Assembly (NCBI GenBank): GCA_965368585.1
Contig: CBDUNM010000014.1
Coordinates: forward strand, 1 to 59,052
Origin: JARRQB01 sp965368585
GTDB taxonomy: Bacteria > Pseudomonadota > Gammaproteobacteria > Chromatiales > Chromatiaceae
Length of the DNA stretch: 59,052 bases
Reading direction: 5' to 3'
Part shown: positions 43,139 to 52,692 of the stretch, piece after piece
Layout of the letters: each line of letters begins with the position of its first letter
Position numbering within the stretch: position 1 is the first letter of the stretch
Position numbers and translations under genes: made by a program
The notes under the pieces: model-generated
Database searches by the model: none
Seen by the model: only the letters and a program-made list of their open reading frames with translations
What the model was told of the DNA's origin: nothing

Positions 43139-46100
43139 TCAAGACTTGTCGTGACAGACCAGGCGAAACCCGACTGCGTCGCTGCGGGATTCGACATCGA
43201 GCATTCCGCGACTCGAGGAACGGACCCGAAACGGCGGATTTCTCCATGAGCCGCCGCGTGTCACCCGTTTGCTGCAATCGCCGCCATTTTCTCCCATCCA
43301 CGGTCGACCGTCGTTCGGCGCGCCTTCGAAACTCCCGTGCGAGCAGTCTTCCGTCCATTCCGATACGTTGCCGAGCATATCGTACAAACCGAAGGCATTG
43401 GGTCGATACGACGCCACGGGTGCGGTATTGGGATAGCCGTCGTTGCATTCGTGGATCAACCAATCGGTGTGTTTGCGCCCGGCGGTGAGATCCGCCGTAT
43501 TGGCGAACTCGCAGGCATCGGAGGGCTCTTTGCCCCAGAAACGCGGCGTTGTCGTAAGGGCACGTGCCGCGTACTCCCACTCCGCTTCGGACGGAAGCCT
43601 GCAGTCCTGTCCGGTTTGCGCCGCGACGAAATCGGCGTACGCCTTGGCGTCGAACCAGCTCACGTTGATTACCGGACGGTTGCCGCGGCCCCATCCCTGG
43701 TCGTCGGGAAGCCGGCGGACGCCGAGATCGGCAAAGGCGTTGTACAAGACGAAGGTGATTTCTTCCCGACTCATTTTGAAGGACGACATACACACCTCAC
43801 GCGGTGGCCCCTCGTTGAGGAAGTGCGAGCCTAACATCGCGCAGCCGCCCGGTACGTTGACCAGGTCAGGCAGTGGTACGGTGCTCTTGAGCGACTCGGT
43901 TTCGTCTTCAGACGATTCCGATGGGACATCGCCCGGGCGTGCTGCTGAAGGTGGCCCGACGACAGCGCCAGGGTCTTCACGGGGCAGCGAAACCACCGGC
44001 GACGATGGAAAATATTTGGTGTACGCCACTAACAGAATCGGAATTGCCACCAGTATCAGCGATACGAAGGTGCCGATGGTGAGCCAGCGTCTAACCAACG
44101 TCGTTTTTTCGGGTTCTGGCGTCGGCTGATCAAAGGTCGTTGGGTAGATGTCGCTGACACGTCGTTTCGCTGGGTGGTAGGGGGTCCCTTGCGGCGCCGT
44201 AGCTTCAGCGGCAGGCTGTCCGACCAAGTCAGCCAATGCAACGTCAGCCAGTGAATCCTGGTCGACTGACGGCGCAGCGTCAGGATCTTCCGCGCTGTCC
44301 GGGCTCTCACCTGATTCCAATTCCCACAAAGAAGAGAGCGCTTCGGATTCGTCCAGCTCCTCCAGCCCGCCGGGCTCGTTGAGCGCTTCCAACTCGTAGA
44401 GTTTTTCCAGCTGTTCCAGGTTTTGCCGCCGCTTGGCATTGTCCGAACGATTGACTTCGCGAATGGGTGGTGAGGTAGCCGGTCGCGATGGTGCTGCCGA
44501 GTCACCCGTGGGGCGATCGGCGCCCGCGACGCTTTGCTCCTCCGCGTGCGACGAGCCTGGTGCGGCCGCATGTTCGGGCTCTGCGTAGGCCTGCAGCAAT
44601 TCCGATTGCTCCATGTCCTCTGAATCCGCGTCCGACCGCAGCTCCAACAGGGTCGCGGAGCGTTTTTTGCTCTCCTCGATGACCTCGCGTTCGATCTCCT
44701 CCAGGGTGGCCGACGAGTCGTGCAATTCGACCCTTTCAGCCGGCCCCATCGAGATAACGCGGACGTCATCCGTTTTGGTGTCCGCTTTTGAGGTATCAGG
44801 CGAATCTGTAGCGACCCCAGGGGGGGATTGATCGTGTGCACGGCCCGTGTCGTCCGCGGACGTGCCGACAGGCGGCGCCGACGGTGCCGCGGCAGAAGCG
44901 GGGTGCCGCGCTTCGTTGGTACTTGTCGACTGGACCGCGTCGTCCGGTTCGCCGGTAATGGGTATCGGTGCCTCCAGGTCGGATTCCGCCGCGATCCGTG
45001 CAGCCGGACTTGCATCCTCGTCCTGCCGCTCGTTGGCGGAAATCTCAGGTAAGGTTGCCGCCGGCGCGACCGGCGCGGCAGCCGAATCGACCGCTGTCTC
45101 GATTGCCGCGTCTGTATCGGTCTGCCGCGCCGCGCTTGACGAGGTCTGCCCGGCATCCGCCGGTACCGCCGGGCCCGGTTCGGCGGGCGTCACGGCTGCC
45201 GTCGGCGGATCTGATGCCGGAGGAGGGGTCTGCCCGGTTTGTTCCGGCTCCCCCGCGGCATCATGGGCGCTGTGCGCCGGTTCCTGCCCGGTGGTTGGAG
45301 GTTCTACCGTGTCCCGTAAGACCGGAGTGCTCGCGTTATCCACAGGCTCAACCAGCTCCGGAGCGGCGGTGTTCTTCACCGGCGATTGGTGCGCGCCTGC
45401 GCTGGCGGCTTTCGCCGATGCCTCGGTCGTCGGCTTACCCAGCAGGCGCCATATGAGCTTGATATGGTCTTTGAGTTTATTGAGTTCCGGGTTGCGGGGA
45501 TCTGCGTTCAGCAACCCCCGTATCTCGCCGGCCAAGCGACGCAGCATGTGCTTGTCCGGCGCCTGTAGCAGGGCTTCCCAGTAACGGGCAAGTTTTTCCG
45601 ACTCCGCCGTATGGTGTTCGCTGCCGTCGGGCGAGTCGTTGCGTGAGCCGCTCGTGACGATGTCCCATGCGATGTCGATCTGGCGTCGAATCCGCCGCAG
45701 TGGCTTGTCTTTGGGCAGTTCGCTCAGCAGCGCGGTGACCTCGTCGGAGATCAGCTCGAGCTGTTTCACTCCGGGTCCCTTGCGCAGCAGCTTGTGATAC
45801 ACCGCGCCGAAATCGTAATCGGTTTCGACGGCATTGCCGGGCTCGGAGTGCCGCCAGGGAATCAGCGAAGGGGCGGGCGTGATGCCCTCGACAGCCGCCT
45901 TGAGCGCCAGCCATGGCGCTTGATCGGTTCCTCCGGACCATGCCGAAAAGTCGATGCTCTTGACGTTGTCGATCGCGTTCGGCAGCGCCGTCGTATCGAG
46001 GCGAATGACGACCAGGCGGTGTCTGGCGTGCCCGTGTCTGGCCGCCACCCGCACCCAGGTGTCCGCCGCTGCCCGGGAACTCCAGGCGACCACCACACAC

Positions 46101-46252
46101 ACCGCGCGGCCGATTTCGCGTGCGCCTCGTGCCGCCCCTGGCGGCGTTTCGGCGCTGGCCGAGACCGTCCAGCCTTCGAGCTCCAAGCAGCGCGCTATCG
46201 GTGCGACCGTTGCCTGGTCCGCATCCGCATAACTGAAAAAAATATTTACCAT
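43139..46252 (-). CDS. TIR-TM-FGE-sulfatase fusion protein (1037 aa)
   Basis: Three parts. An N-terminal TIR-like domain (about 1-120) begins VNIFFSYADADQATVAPIAR. A linker of some 500 residues rich in Ala, Pro, Ser, Glu and Asp is probably disordered. One TM helix lies at about 724-745. The C-terminal ~240 residues are an FGE-sulfatase (SUMF1/EgtB-like) domain: LVNVPGGCAMLG, VINVSWFDAKAYADFV, CRLPSEAEWEYAARAL, LYDMLGNVSEWTEDC and VTRGGSWRNPPFRVR. The TIR domain lacks the glutamate expected for NADase activity: the aligned segment reads DTWVRVAARHG. The FGE domain, probably periplasmic, may bind a ligand rather than make formylglycine, since no sulfatase is nearby. A divergent promoter must lie upstream of 46252. 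Confidence 0.88.
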   Translation of the reverse strand: MVNIFFSYADADQATVAPIARCLELEGWTVSASAETPPGAARGAREIGRAVCVVVAWSSRAAADTWVRVAARHGHARHRLVVIRLDTTALPNAIDNVKSIDFSAWSGGTDQAPWLALKAAVEGITPAPSLIPWRHSEPGNAVETDYDFGAVYHKLLRKGPGVKQLELISDEVTALLSELPKDKPLRRIRRQIDIAWDIVTSGSRNDSPDGSEHHTAESEKLARYWEALLQAPDKHMLRRLAGEIRGLLNADPRNPELNKLKDHIKLIWRLLGKPTTEASAKAASAGAHQSPVKNTAAPELVEPVDNASTPVLRDTVEPPTTGQEPAHSAHDAAGEPEQTGQTPPPASDPPTAAVTPAEPGPAVPADAGQTSSSAARQTDTDAAIETAVDSAAAPVAPAATLPEISANERQDEDASPAARIAAESDLEAPIPITGEPDDAVQSTSTNEARHPASAAAPSAPPVGTSADDTGRAHDQSPPGVATDSPDTSKADTKTDDVRVISMGPAERVELHDSSATLEEIEREVIEESKKRSATLLELRSDADSEDMEQSELLQAYAEPEHAAAPGSSHAEEQSVAGADRPTGDSAAPSRPATSPPIREVNRSDNAKRRQNLEQLEKLYELEALNEPGGLEELDESEALSSLWELESGESPDSAEDPDAAPSVDQDSLADVALADLVGQPAAEATAPQGTPYHPAKRRVSDIYPTTFDQPTPEPEKTTLVRRWLTIGTFVSLILVAIPILLVAYTKYFPSSPVVSLPREDPGAVVGPPSAARPGDVPSESSEDETESLKSTVPLPDLVNVPGGCAMLGSHFLNEGPPREVCMSSFKMSREEITFVLYNAFADLGVRRLPDDQGWGRGNRPVINVSWFDAKAYADFVAAQTGQDCRLPSEAEWEYAARALTTTPRFWGKEPSDACEFANTADLTAGRKHTDWLIHECNDGYPNTAPVASYRPNAFGLYDMLGNVSEWTEDCSHGSFEGAPNDGRPWMGENGGDCSKRVTRGGSWRNPPFRVRSSSRGMLDVESRSDAVGFRLVCHDKS

Positions 46253-46761
46253 GATTCCGCGTGGTTAACGATTTATCATCGTGGGTTGGGATGATGTCAA
46301 TTTTCAGGGAAAAGCGCACGTCCGGCGTGGATCTGTCGACAAGTTTCCTCCAAGTCCATCACAAATCGTTACAACGGGTGCACCAATGCCTTGCCGGCGG
46401 GGCGCCTCTGGTTTCGGCCTCTGGGTGGGGCTTACAAAACGCAACCCACTAAGGAGGCTGTCCGAGAATAGACTGATCTATTGCGGACGCTCCTGGTTGG
46501 CGCTTTTTCCCGATCGTTCCCTGCCTCTTCCCTCAAATTGATCGAAAAACACATTTCAATTTGGAATGCCCCCGCGACGATCGCTATGCTCGGATAGCCT
46601 ACCAGGTGCCGTCGCTGCAACGTTGTTTTGATGCCAACGGTCGGTTCGTCGCTTCCCGTGCCTGGCCGAAGGCGCACCACGATCAAAGTTTCGCGTTGCC
46701 CGACGCTAACCTCAGCTCGACTGAACGGCGGCACCGAGACGCGGTCCATGGACGCTTGTGA
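46253..46761. other. Intergenic region upstream of the TIR-FGE gene
   Basis: About 510 bp with no supported gene. A 105-codon leftward frame (46432-46749) has no ribosome site or recognisable domain. The piece ATTGCGGACGCTCC near 46480 resembles repeat fragments at 3508 and 4927. Confidence 0.4.
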
Positions 46762-48384
46762 CTAGAGACGTTGTTGCAAAACCCAGGATTCGAATGCGTT
46801 GACCGCCAGCGGTTTGCTGAACAGGAAGCCCTGCAGGGTATCGCAGTCCAGGGCGCGCAAGGCCGCCGCGGTTGCCTCTGTTTCGACACCTTCGGCAACA
46901 ACCTTCAATCCCAGGTTGTGCGCGAGATCGATCGTCGCACGAACGATCGCCGCGTCGCTGTCGTCGTTCAACATGTCTTGCACGAAGGTCTTGTCGATCT
47001 TCAATTCGTCGGCGGGCATTTTCTTCAGGTATGCGAGCGACGAATAGCCGGTGCCGAAATCATCGATCGAAATGGCGATACCGATCGCCGCCAGTTGTTT
47101 GAGGATTGCGAGCGCCAGCTCGGGATCGCGTACCAGTGTGGTTTCAGTAATCTCCAGTGTCAGGCTGCCGCGTGGCAGTTTTTGATCCGCCAGCAAGCCA
47201 GCCATGAAGTCGGGAAAATCCGGGTCGAGTAAACTCGACGGAGAGAGGTTGATGGCCACGTTGAGCGCCAGGCCGCGGTTGCGCCACACCGCGCATTGCT
47301 CGACCGCTCGGCGAAGCACCCAATGGGTCAATTCGCCGATCAAACCGCTTTGTTCCGCCAGATGGATGAATTCATCGGGCGGGACCATGCCGAACTCGGG
47401 GTGGCTCCAGCGAATCAAGGCCTCGGCGCTGTGCACCTGCCCGGTACTGGATTCGATTTTGGGCTGGTAGTGCAGCCGCATGTCGCCCTTCGAAATCGCC
47501 TGGCGCAATTGTGCCAGCAGACTGAGGCGCTTGGAGTCGTGTTTATCGAGGCCGGCGTCGTAGATATGGAAGTTTTGCTTGTCTTCCTTGGCTGCATACA
47601 TGGCGATATCGGCACGTTGCAACAAGCTTTCCATATCGCGGCCATGCTCGGGAGCGAGTGCGACGCCGATGCTGGCTTGTACATCCAGGCTCATTTTATT
47701 CAGGATGAACGGTGCGGCAAACGCCCGTTGAACCTTTTGCAGCATCGGGTAGATGTCGTTCTTTTCGGTGAGTGATGAAAGCAGTAAAGCGAATTCGTCG
47801 CCGCCCAGACGCGCCAGGGTGTCGGTCGGAGGCACGACCTCTCGCAATCGCACCGCAATCTGCTTCAGCAGACGGTCGCCGCTGTGGTGTCCGAGGGTGT
47901 CATTGATCTCCTTGAAGCGGTCGATGTCCAGAACCATCAGGGCGACGCCGCCGCTGGCTTGAGTGGCGGCGATCAACGCCCGCTCCAGACGGTCCCGCAG
48001 CAGCATTCTGTTAGGCAGGTCCGTCAGCGGGTCGTGCGTCGCGTCGTGCATGGCCTGGCGCTCCAGCGCCTCGGTTTTTCTTCTGAGTTCCTCGGTGTGG
48101 TCTTTGACTAGGGCATTGACGTTTTGCGCCATCGCTGCGCTGACTTTCTGACCCCAATAGGCGAACAAGAACGGCATCGCGTCCAGAATCCACAGCGCAG
48201 CATTGGATTTCTGCGCGGCGATGAAGCCGTTGAGGTCGAGGCTACCGGTGAGCAGGTAACCCGTCACGGACGTCGCGATGATAATGGCGCAAGCGGCGAT
48301 AACCGCACCAAATATCGAATATCTGGTCGCCCGCATTTTCATCAGATTGACATTGCCGTAGATGGGCGTGGCGATCATTTCCAT
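46762..48384 (-). CDS. Membrane GGDEF-EAL cyclic-di-GMP enzyme (540 aa)
   Basis: Two N-terminal TM segments (about 24-46 and 62-80) with a short periplasmic loop, then a helical linker that includes HTEELRRKTEALERQAMHDA. GGDEF is intact at 194-198 and EAL intact at 321-323 (SAEALIRWSH). EITETTL, DDFGTGYSSLAYLKK and the VVAEGVETEA loop complete the phosphodiesterase site. No PAS or receiver domain. TTG 48390 also opens the frame, but AGGGAA is better placed for ATG 48384. Its neighbour is the cyclase-PilZ protein, whose PilZ domain could read the c-di-GMP this enzyme controls. Confidence 0.93.
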   Translation of the reverse strand: MEMIATPIYGNVNLMKMRATRYSIFGAVIAACAIIIATSVTGYLLTGSLDLNGFIAAQKSNAALWILDAMPFLFAYWGQKVSAAMAQNVNALVKDHTEELRRKTEALERQAMHDATHDPLTDLPNRMLLRDRLERALIAATQASGGVALMVLDIDRFKEINDTLGHHSGDRLLKQIAVRLREVVPPTDTLARLGGDEFALLLSSLTEKNDIYPMLQKVQRAFAAPFILNKMSLDVQASIGVALAPEHGRDMESLLQRADIAMYAAKEDKQNFHIYDAGLDKHDSKRLSLLAQLRQAISKGDMRLHYQPKIESSTGQVHSAEALIRWSHPEFGMVPPDEFIHLAEQSGLIGELTHWVLRRAVEQCAVWRNRGLALNVAINLSPSSLLDPDFPDFMAGLLADQKLPRGSLTLEITETTLVRDPELALAILKQLAAIGIAISIDDFGTGYSSLAYLKKMPADELKIDKTFVQDMLNDDSDAAIVRATIDLAHNLGLKVVAEGVETEATAAALRALDCDTLQGFLFSKPLAVNAFESWVLQQRL

Positions 48385-48644
48385 GCTCAATTCCCTGTTT
48401 TACACCAGGCAGCACGATCCGGTAACAGACTGAGTTCGTTCAATTTCAAGTGCTCCCGATGCTGTATCGGCGCGCCGTGGGATTGTTTAAAAAACAGACG
48501 TTTAAGTCTTTTTTTCGGAACTCTTTTCGAATTTCGTCGAGCAAGGTTGGCGCGTTGCGACGTACCGGGCACCGCTGTCCGGTCAGTCGTGGGCGGGCGG
48601 GGCGATATGGGTTGTTGGTGGCCGTTGAGACGAGCGCCGCGGAT

Positions 48645-49775
48645 TCACGGTTTGTTGCCGGAAATGATCCGGTCCACGAAGTCCTTCAAGGCGCGCTCGC
48701 ATTCCGGCGAGGTGGAAGTAAACTCGACCGAGCACCCTAGTTGGTCGTCGATTTTGCGCACCGTCTGTATCCGACCATAGATATCGCGTGACTCGCCACT
48801 GAGGATCGAAAGGGCGATCGAGACCTTGATCTCGGAAACCGGTTGGTCGATACGAGGAATCAGGGCGAACATGCCGTGGTAACCGAGGTCCTTTACCCGG
48901 CCGTGGTAGACCTTAGGCAATACCTGCTTGCCGTTGACGAGCTGGAATTTGAACGGGGCGTCGAGTTCGATTCTGGGGCAAGAGCGATATTCCCGGCGCG
49001 GCACCGTCATGTAGCGCGGCCAGCGGGTCGCCTGTACTTCGTAGAGTTTCAGCGGTGCCGTTCGGCCTTTCACCATGATTTCGTTGGGTTGGCTGACCTC
49101 GACCTGATCGGCCACGCGAGCGTAGTCTTCGTCTCCGATCAGAATCTGGCCGCGCAACGTCTGCGCCTCGATGCGGGAGGTTAGATTGACCTCGTCCCCG
49201 ATGACCGAATATTCGAAATGCAGGTCCGAACCCAGTGCGCCGGCGGTGACCGTGCCGGCGTTGATGCCGATCCCCATGAACATGGGCGCCAGGCCCAGCG
49301 CATGGTTCTCCGCATTGACCGTGTCCATCATGAGTTGCATCTCCACCGCGCAGGCGACGGCACGGTGCAGGTCGTCAGCGCGTTTTTCACGCACGCCGAA
49401 AAGCACCAGGATGGCATCGCCGATGTACTTGTCGATGATTCCATCGTAACGGGCGATGACTTCGTTCATATGCGTGAAGTAACGGTTCAGAATCCCGATG
49501 ACCTGGTCGCCCGAATAGGCCTCTGACATGGCGGTAAACCCGCGCAGATCGGATATCAATATGGCGACGTCCCGATCTTCAACCCCTTCGCGCATGCGCT
49601 CGAAGGCGTCGAGGCGCTCGGTGATGCGTTGCTTGAGACGGTCGCGTGATTGCGCCGGCAGTGCCGCGGCACAGGTATCCACCACGCAGGCCATGATATC
49701 GTCGACCAGTTCGGCTTCTGCCCTGCCGAGGCTGCTGAAACTCAGTTTGGCGCGGCGGCTCGATTCGCTACTCAT
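48645..49775 (-). CDS. Class III adenylate/guanylate cyclase with a C-terminal PilZ-like domain (376 aa)
   Basis: The cyclase domain (about 65-250) has both metal Asp residues, Asp76 in ILISDLRGFTAMSE and Asp120 in DKYIGDAILVLFG, and the transition-state pair Asn197/Arg201 in VIGDEVNLTSRIE. The remainder resembles PilZ: an RREYR stretch at 260-264 matching RxxxR, and DLGYHG at 296-301 where PilZ normally has D/N-x-S-x-x-G. Because the Ser is Gly, c-di-GMP binding is uncertain. Likely makes cAMP. The frame reaches 49934, but the upstream 53 residues look non-coding; ATG 49775 is chosen despite a weak ribosome site. A cyclic-nucleotide-binding protein is encoded at 56520. Confidence 0.88.
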   Translation of the reverse strand: MSSESSRRAKLSFSSLGRAEAELVDDIMACVVDTCAAALPAQSRDRLKQRITERLDAFERMREGVEDRDVAILISDLRGFTAMSEAYSGDQVIGILNRYFTHMNEVIARYDGIIDKYIGDAILVLFGVREKRADDLHRAVACAVEMQLMMDTVNAENHALGLAPMFMGIGINAGTVTAGALGSDLHFEYSVIGDEVNLTSRIEAQTLRGQILIGDEDYARVADQVEVSQPNEIMVKGRTAPLKLYEVQATRWPRYMTVPRREYRSCPRIELDAPFKFQLVNGKQVLPKVYHGRVKDLGYHGMFALIPRIDQPVSEIKVSIALSILSGESRDIYGRIQTVRKIDDQLGCSVEFTSTSPECERALKDFVDRIISGNKP

Positions 49776-50120
49776 GGTTCGGAATGGACTCAACCGCGCA
49801 TTGATATGGAGTACCCGAGAATAACAAAGATCCGACCCTATCGCTGTCACGAACAGCGGACGATAAATGCAGGCCATCGGAATTTCGCGGAATGCCGTTC
49901 TTATGCGACCGGTTCCGCGCTTGGGCGTACCCATGCAGGCCCATTTACCGGGCGGGTACGACCGCGTGTATGGCCGCTGCCGGGGGCGACCGATGTGGGC
50001 GGGCGTCGTTGGTGGCGACGCAAATGCTCCTCTTTATTAACGACAATTTAACCCCACCTCAGAAAAATCCCGTTTTTTTGCGAAACATGGGCTTAAATTC
50101 TTGACATCAGACGCGAAAAG
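49776..50120. other. Intergenic region before the phasin gene
   Basis: About 345 bp, AT-rich towards its right end, between the leftward cyclase gene and the phasin promoter. No supported gene. Confidence 0.4.
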
Positions 50121-50154
50121 TAAGATCGTTTAGGAAATGCTGCACTGCAGCATT
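50121..50154 (+). promoter_or_regulatory. Phasin promoter with perfect PhaR-like palindrome
   Basis: A perfect 9-1-9 palindrome, AATGCTGCA-C-TGCAGCATT, spans 50136-50154 just downstream of a possible -10 (TAAGAT, 50121-50126). TTGACA at 50101-50106 is a good -35, although the 14-bp spacer is short. TGCTGCA-type palindromes are typical PhaR sites in phasin promoters. Bound repressor would block transcription until PHA is present. Confidence 0.65.
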
Positions 50155-50183
50155 ACAACTCCCCCTTGAAGAGAGCCACGACA

Positions 50184-50648
50184 ATGACCACGAGCAACCC
50201 GTTTGATTTCTCCAGTCTGTTCACGCAGTTCGACCCGACCGCTATGACCAAGCAAATTCAGGACATGTTCGGCAGTTATCAAATTCCCAACGTCGACATG
50301 AGTGCCGTGATGCAGGCACAAAGCAAGAACATACAAGCGCTGACGGCGGCGAATCGCGCCGCGGTCGAAGGCACTCAGGCGTTGTTGCAGCGCCAGGCGG
50401 AAATGATGCAGCAGGCGCTGGCCGAGGCCACCGAGGCGGCCAAGGCTATCGCCGCCTCCGGCAGTCCGCAACAAGCCGCGGCTGAGCAGACCGCTCTGGT
50501 CGAGAAGGCCTTCGAGAAGGCCATCGCTAACGCGGCCGAAATCAGCGAGATGGTTAAAAAGACCCAGGACGAGGCGGCCAAGCTGGTCAGCGCCCGCATC
50601 ACCGAAAGCCTCGAAGAACTCAAACAGAACATCGAAAAGCTGAAATAG
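50184..50648 (+). CDS. phaP: Phasin family protein (PHA granule surface)
   Basis: 154 residues, no signal peptide, almost entirely helical and rich in Ala, Gln, Glu and Lys. It contains the phasin_2-like pattern MQAQSKNIQALTAANRAAVE, GTQALLQRQAEMMQQALAEA and TESLEELKQNIEKL. Phasins coat PHA granules and control their size and number. The frame opens with TTG at 50166, but GAAGAGA nine bases before ATG 50184 fixes the start. It lies 125 bp upstream of phaC with a hairpin between. Confidence 0.93.
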   Translation: MTTSNPFDFSSLFTQFDPTAMTKQIQDMFGSYQIPNVDMSAVMQAQSKNIQALTAANRAAVEGTQALLQRQAEMMQQALAEATEAAKAIAASGSPQQAAAEQTALVEKAFEKAIANAAEISEMVKKTQDEAAKLVSARITESLEELKQNIEKLK

Positions 50649-50691
50649 TTAGAATGGGCGAAACTGCGCCTGCACGCGCGGCGCGGCGTCA

Positions 50692-50722
50692 AGCCGCACG
50701 AGGTGAAGCGCTTCGTGCGGCT
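50692..50722 (+). promoter_or_regulatory. Hairpin between phaP and phaC
   Basis: A perfect 10-bp stem, AGCCGCACGA (50692-50701) with TCGTGCGGCT (50713-50722), and an 11-base loop. No T tract follows, so it is probably a 3'-end stabiliser of phasin mRNA or a partial attenuator rather than a full terminator. It would let the abundant phasin be made in excess of the synthase. Confidence 0.5.
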
Positions 50723-50773
50723 GCATGCGTAAATGATTGACAACCTAATTACAGATTCGAACAGGTGATCCTT

Positions 50774-52561
50774 ATGAACGATACCAGTTCCCAAAGCGCC
50801 GACGCGCTCGGCTTTGCCACCCTGACCGACGGTTTGGAAGCCAATTTCAAAAAGGTTGAAGAGATCATGAACGGCTTCGCCAAAGCCCACGAAGGTTTGA
50901 ATCTCGATCCGTTCAACCTCGGACAGGCGTACGCGGATTGGTTTGCCGCCGCCGCCCAGAATCCGCAGAAGATTGTCGCGGCCAATGTGCAGTTCTGGCA
51001 AAACGCCATGCAGCTCTACCACCAGACCGCATTCGGGTTATTGGGGCAGGGCGGCGGTCTGGAACCGGTCATTAAGGAGGACAAGACCGACCGTCGCTTC
51101 AAACACGAAGCGTGGGCGGATACGCCGATCTTCGATGCGATCAAACAATCCTATCTGCTCACCTCCAAATGGGTACGCGACCTGGTGACCGACGTCGAAG
51201 GCTTGGACGAAAAGACGGCGCAGAAGGTCGAGTTTTTCACCGAACGCTACCTTGACGCGATGTCTCCAACCAATTTCGCGCATACCAATCCAGCGGTACT
51301 CGACAAGGTGCTGGAGACCAAGGGCGCAAATCTGGTCAACGGGTTGCGCAATATGTTGAACGATCTGGACACGGGAGAGGGTCAACTGCGCATCCGCATG
51401 ACCGATTACGAGGCCTTCGAACTTGGTAAAAACGTGGCGGTCACACCCGGCAAAGTGATTTATCAAAACCGCATGTTCCAGCTCATTCAATACAGCCCGA
51501 CGACCGAGACGACCTTTACCAAGCCGTTGTTGATCGTGCCGCCGTGGATCAACAAGTTCTACATCATGGACCTCCAGCCGAAGAACTCCATGTTGCGCTG
51601 GATGGTCGAGCAGGGCCATACGGTATTTGTGATCTCCTGGGTCAACCCCGACGAGAGCTATCGTGACACCGGGTTCGAAACTTACGTCAAGGAAGGCGTC
51701 ATCGAGGCCGTCGATCAGGTTGAGAAAGCCACTGGCGAAAGCAAGATGAACGCCATCGGATACTGTATCGGCGGTACGCTGCTGACCACTACGCTGGCTT
51801 ACATGAAGGCCAAGGGCGACGATCGCATCACCAGCGCCACCTTCTTCACCACCATGCTGGACTTCTCCGACCCGGGAGAACTGGGCGTATTCATAGAAGA
51901 CGAACAGATAGAGGGACTGGAGAATAGGATGGACAAGGACGGCTATCTGGAGGGCAGTTCTATGGCCGGCGCGTTTAATCTGCTGCGCGCCAACGATTTG
52001 ATCTGGTCCTTCTACGTCAACAACTACCTCATGGGTAACGACCCGCGTCCCTTCGATTTGTTGTACTGGAACTCCGATTCCACGCGCATGCCCGCGGCCA
52101 TGCATTCCTGGTACCTGCGCAACATGTACCTGGAAAACAAACTGGTTCAACCGGGTGGTGTGCAAGTCGATGGGGTTGATATCGATATCAGCACCATCGA
52201 CGTACCCGTCTGCTTAGTCTCCACCGTAGACGATCATATCGCGCCGTGGAAATCGACTTACGCCGGGGCTAGACATTTCTCTGGTAAGGTACGATTCATT
52301 CTCGGCGGATCCGGCCATATCGCCGGTGTCATCAACCCGCCCGAGGGGGGCAAATACGATTATCGCGTGACCGACAAGCTGGTAGACGACCCCGACGCCT
52401 GGGCTGACGAAGCGGAAGTGATCGCCGGCTCGTGGTGGCCGGAGTGGCAGAAGTGGATAAAGCCGAAGTCGGGCAAGCAGATTCCGGCGCGCGTTCCCGG
52501 CGAGGGTGAACTGAAAGCGCTCGAAGATGCGCCTGGAAGTTACGTCAAGGCGCGCTTGTAG
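50774..52561 (+). CDS. phaC: Class I poly(3-hydroxyalkanoate) synthase
   Basis: 595 residues, the class I length. The lipase-like box GYCIGG carries the catalytic Cys331; the Asp (DDHIAPW, Asp487) and His (GSGHIAG, His515) complete the triad. The N-terminal domain (DPFNLGQAYADWF, QFWQNAMQLYHQ) and PPWINKFYIMDL, SWVNPDESYRD and MPAAMHSWYLRNMYLENKL are family blocks. It polymerises hydroxyacyl-CoA into storage polyester on the granule surface. ATG 50774 has AGGTGA five bases upstream and is preferred over GTG 50765. No phaA, phaB or phaE is present in the window. Confidence 0.96.
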   Translation: MNDTSSQSADALGFATLTDGLEANFKKVEEIMNGFAKAHEGLNLDPFNLGQAYADWFAAAAQNPQKIVAANVQFWQNAMQLYHQTAFGLLGQGGGLEPVIKEDKTDRRFKHEAWADTPIFDAIKQSYLLTSKWVRDLVTDVEGLDEKTAQKVEFFTERYLDAMSPTNFAHTNPAVLDKVLETKGANLVNGLRNMLNDLDTGEGQLRIRMTDYEAFELGKNVAVTPGKVIYQNRMFQLIQYSPTTETTFTKPLLIVPPWINKFYIMDLQPKNSMLRWMVEQGHTVFVISWVNPDESYRDTGFETYVKEGVIEAVDQVEKATGESKMNAIGYCIGGTLLTTTLAYMKAKGDDRITSATFFTTMLDFSDPGELGVFIEDEQIEGLENRMDKDGYLEGSSMAGAFNLLRANDLIWSFYVNNYLMGNDPRPFDLLYWNSDSTRMPAAMHSWYLRNMYLENKLVQPGGVQVDGVDIDISTIDVPVCLVSTVDDHIAPWKSTYAGARHFSGKVRFILGGSGHIAGVINPPEGGKYDYRVTDKLVDDPDAWADEAEVIAGSWWPEWQKWIKPKSGKQIPARVPGEGELKALEDAPGSYVKARL

Positions 52562-52590
52562 ACCACCGACGCTGTCGCAATCGCGTACTG

Positions 52591-52622
52591 GGAAATGCCA
52601 CTCTTTGTGGCGTTTCCTTTTT
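52591..52622 (+). terminator. Rho-independent terminator after phaC
   Basis: An 11-bp stem (GGAAATGCCAC, 52591-52601, with GTGGCGTTTCC, 52607-52617; one G-U pair), a TCTTT loop and T5 at 52618-52622. It also lies just beyond the stop of the convergent hydrolase gene. Confidence 0.9.
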
Positions 52623-52692
52623 CAGCTTCGTTCACCGAAGCCTTGCTGCGGAAATCCGCCCCTCAGGCCGGTCGACTGATTCGGTATGCCGG

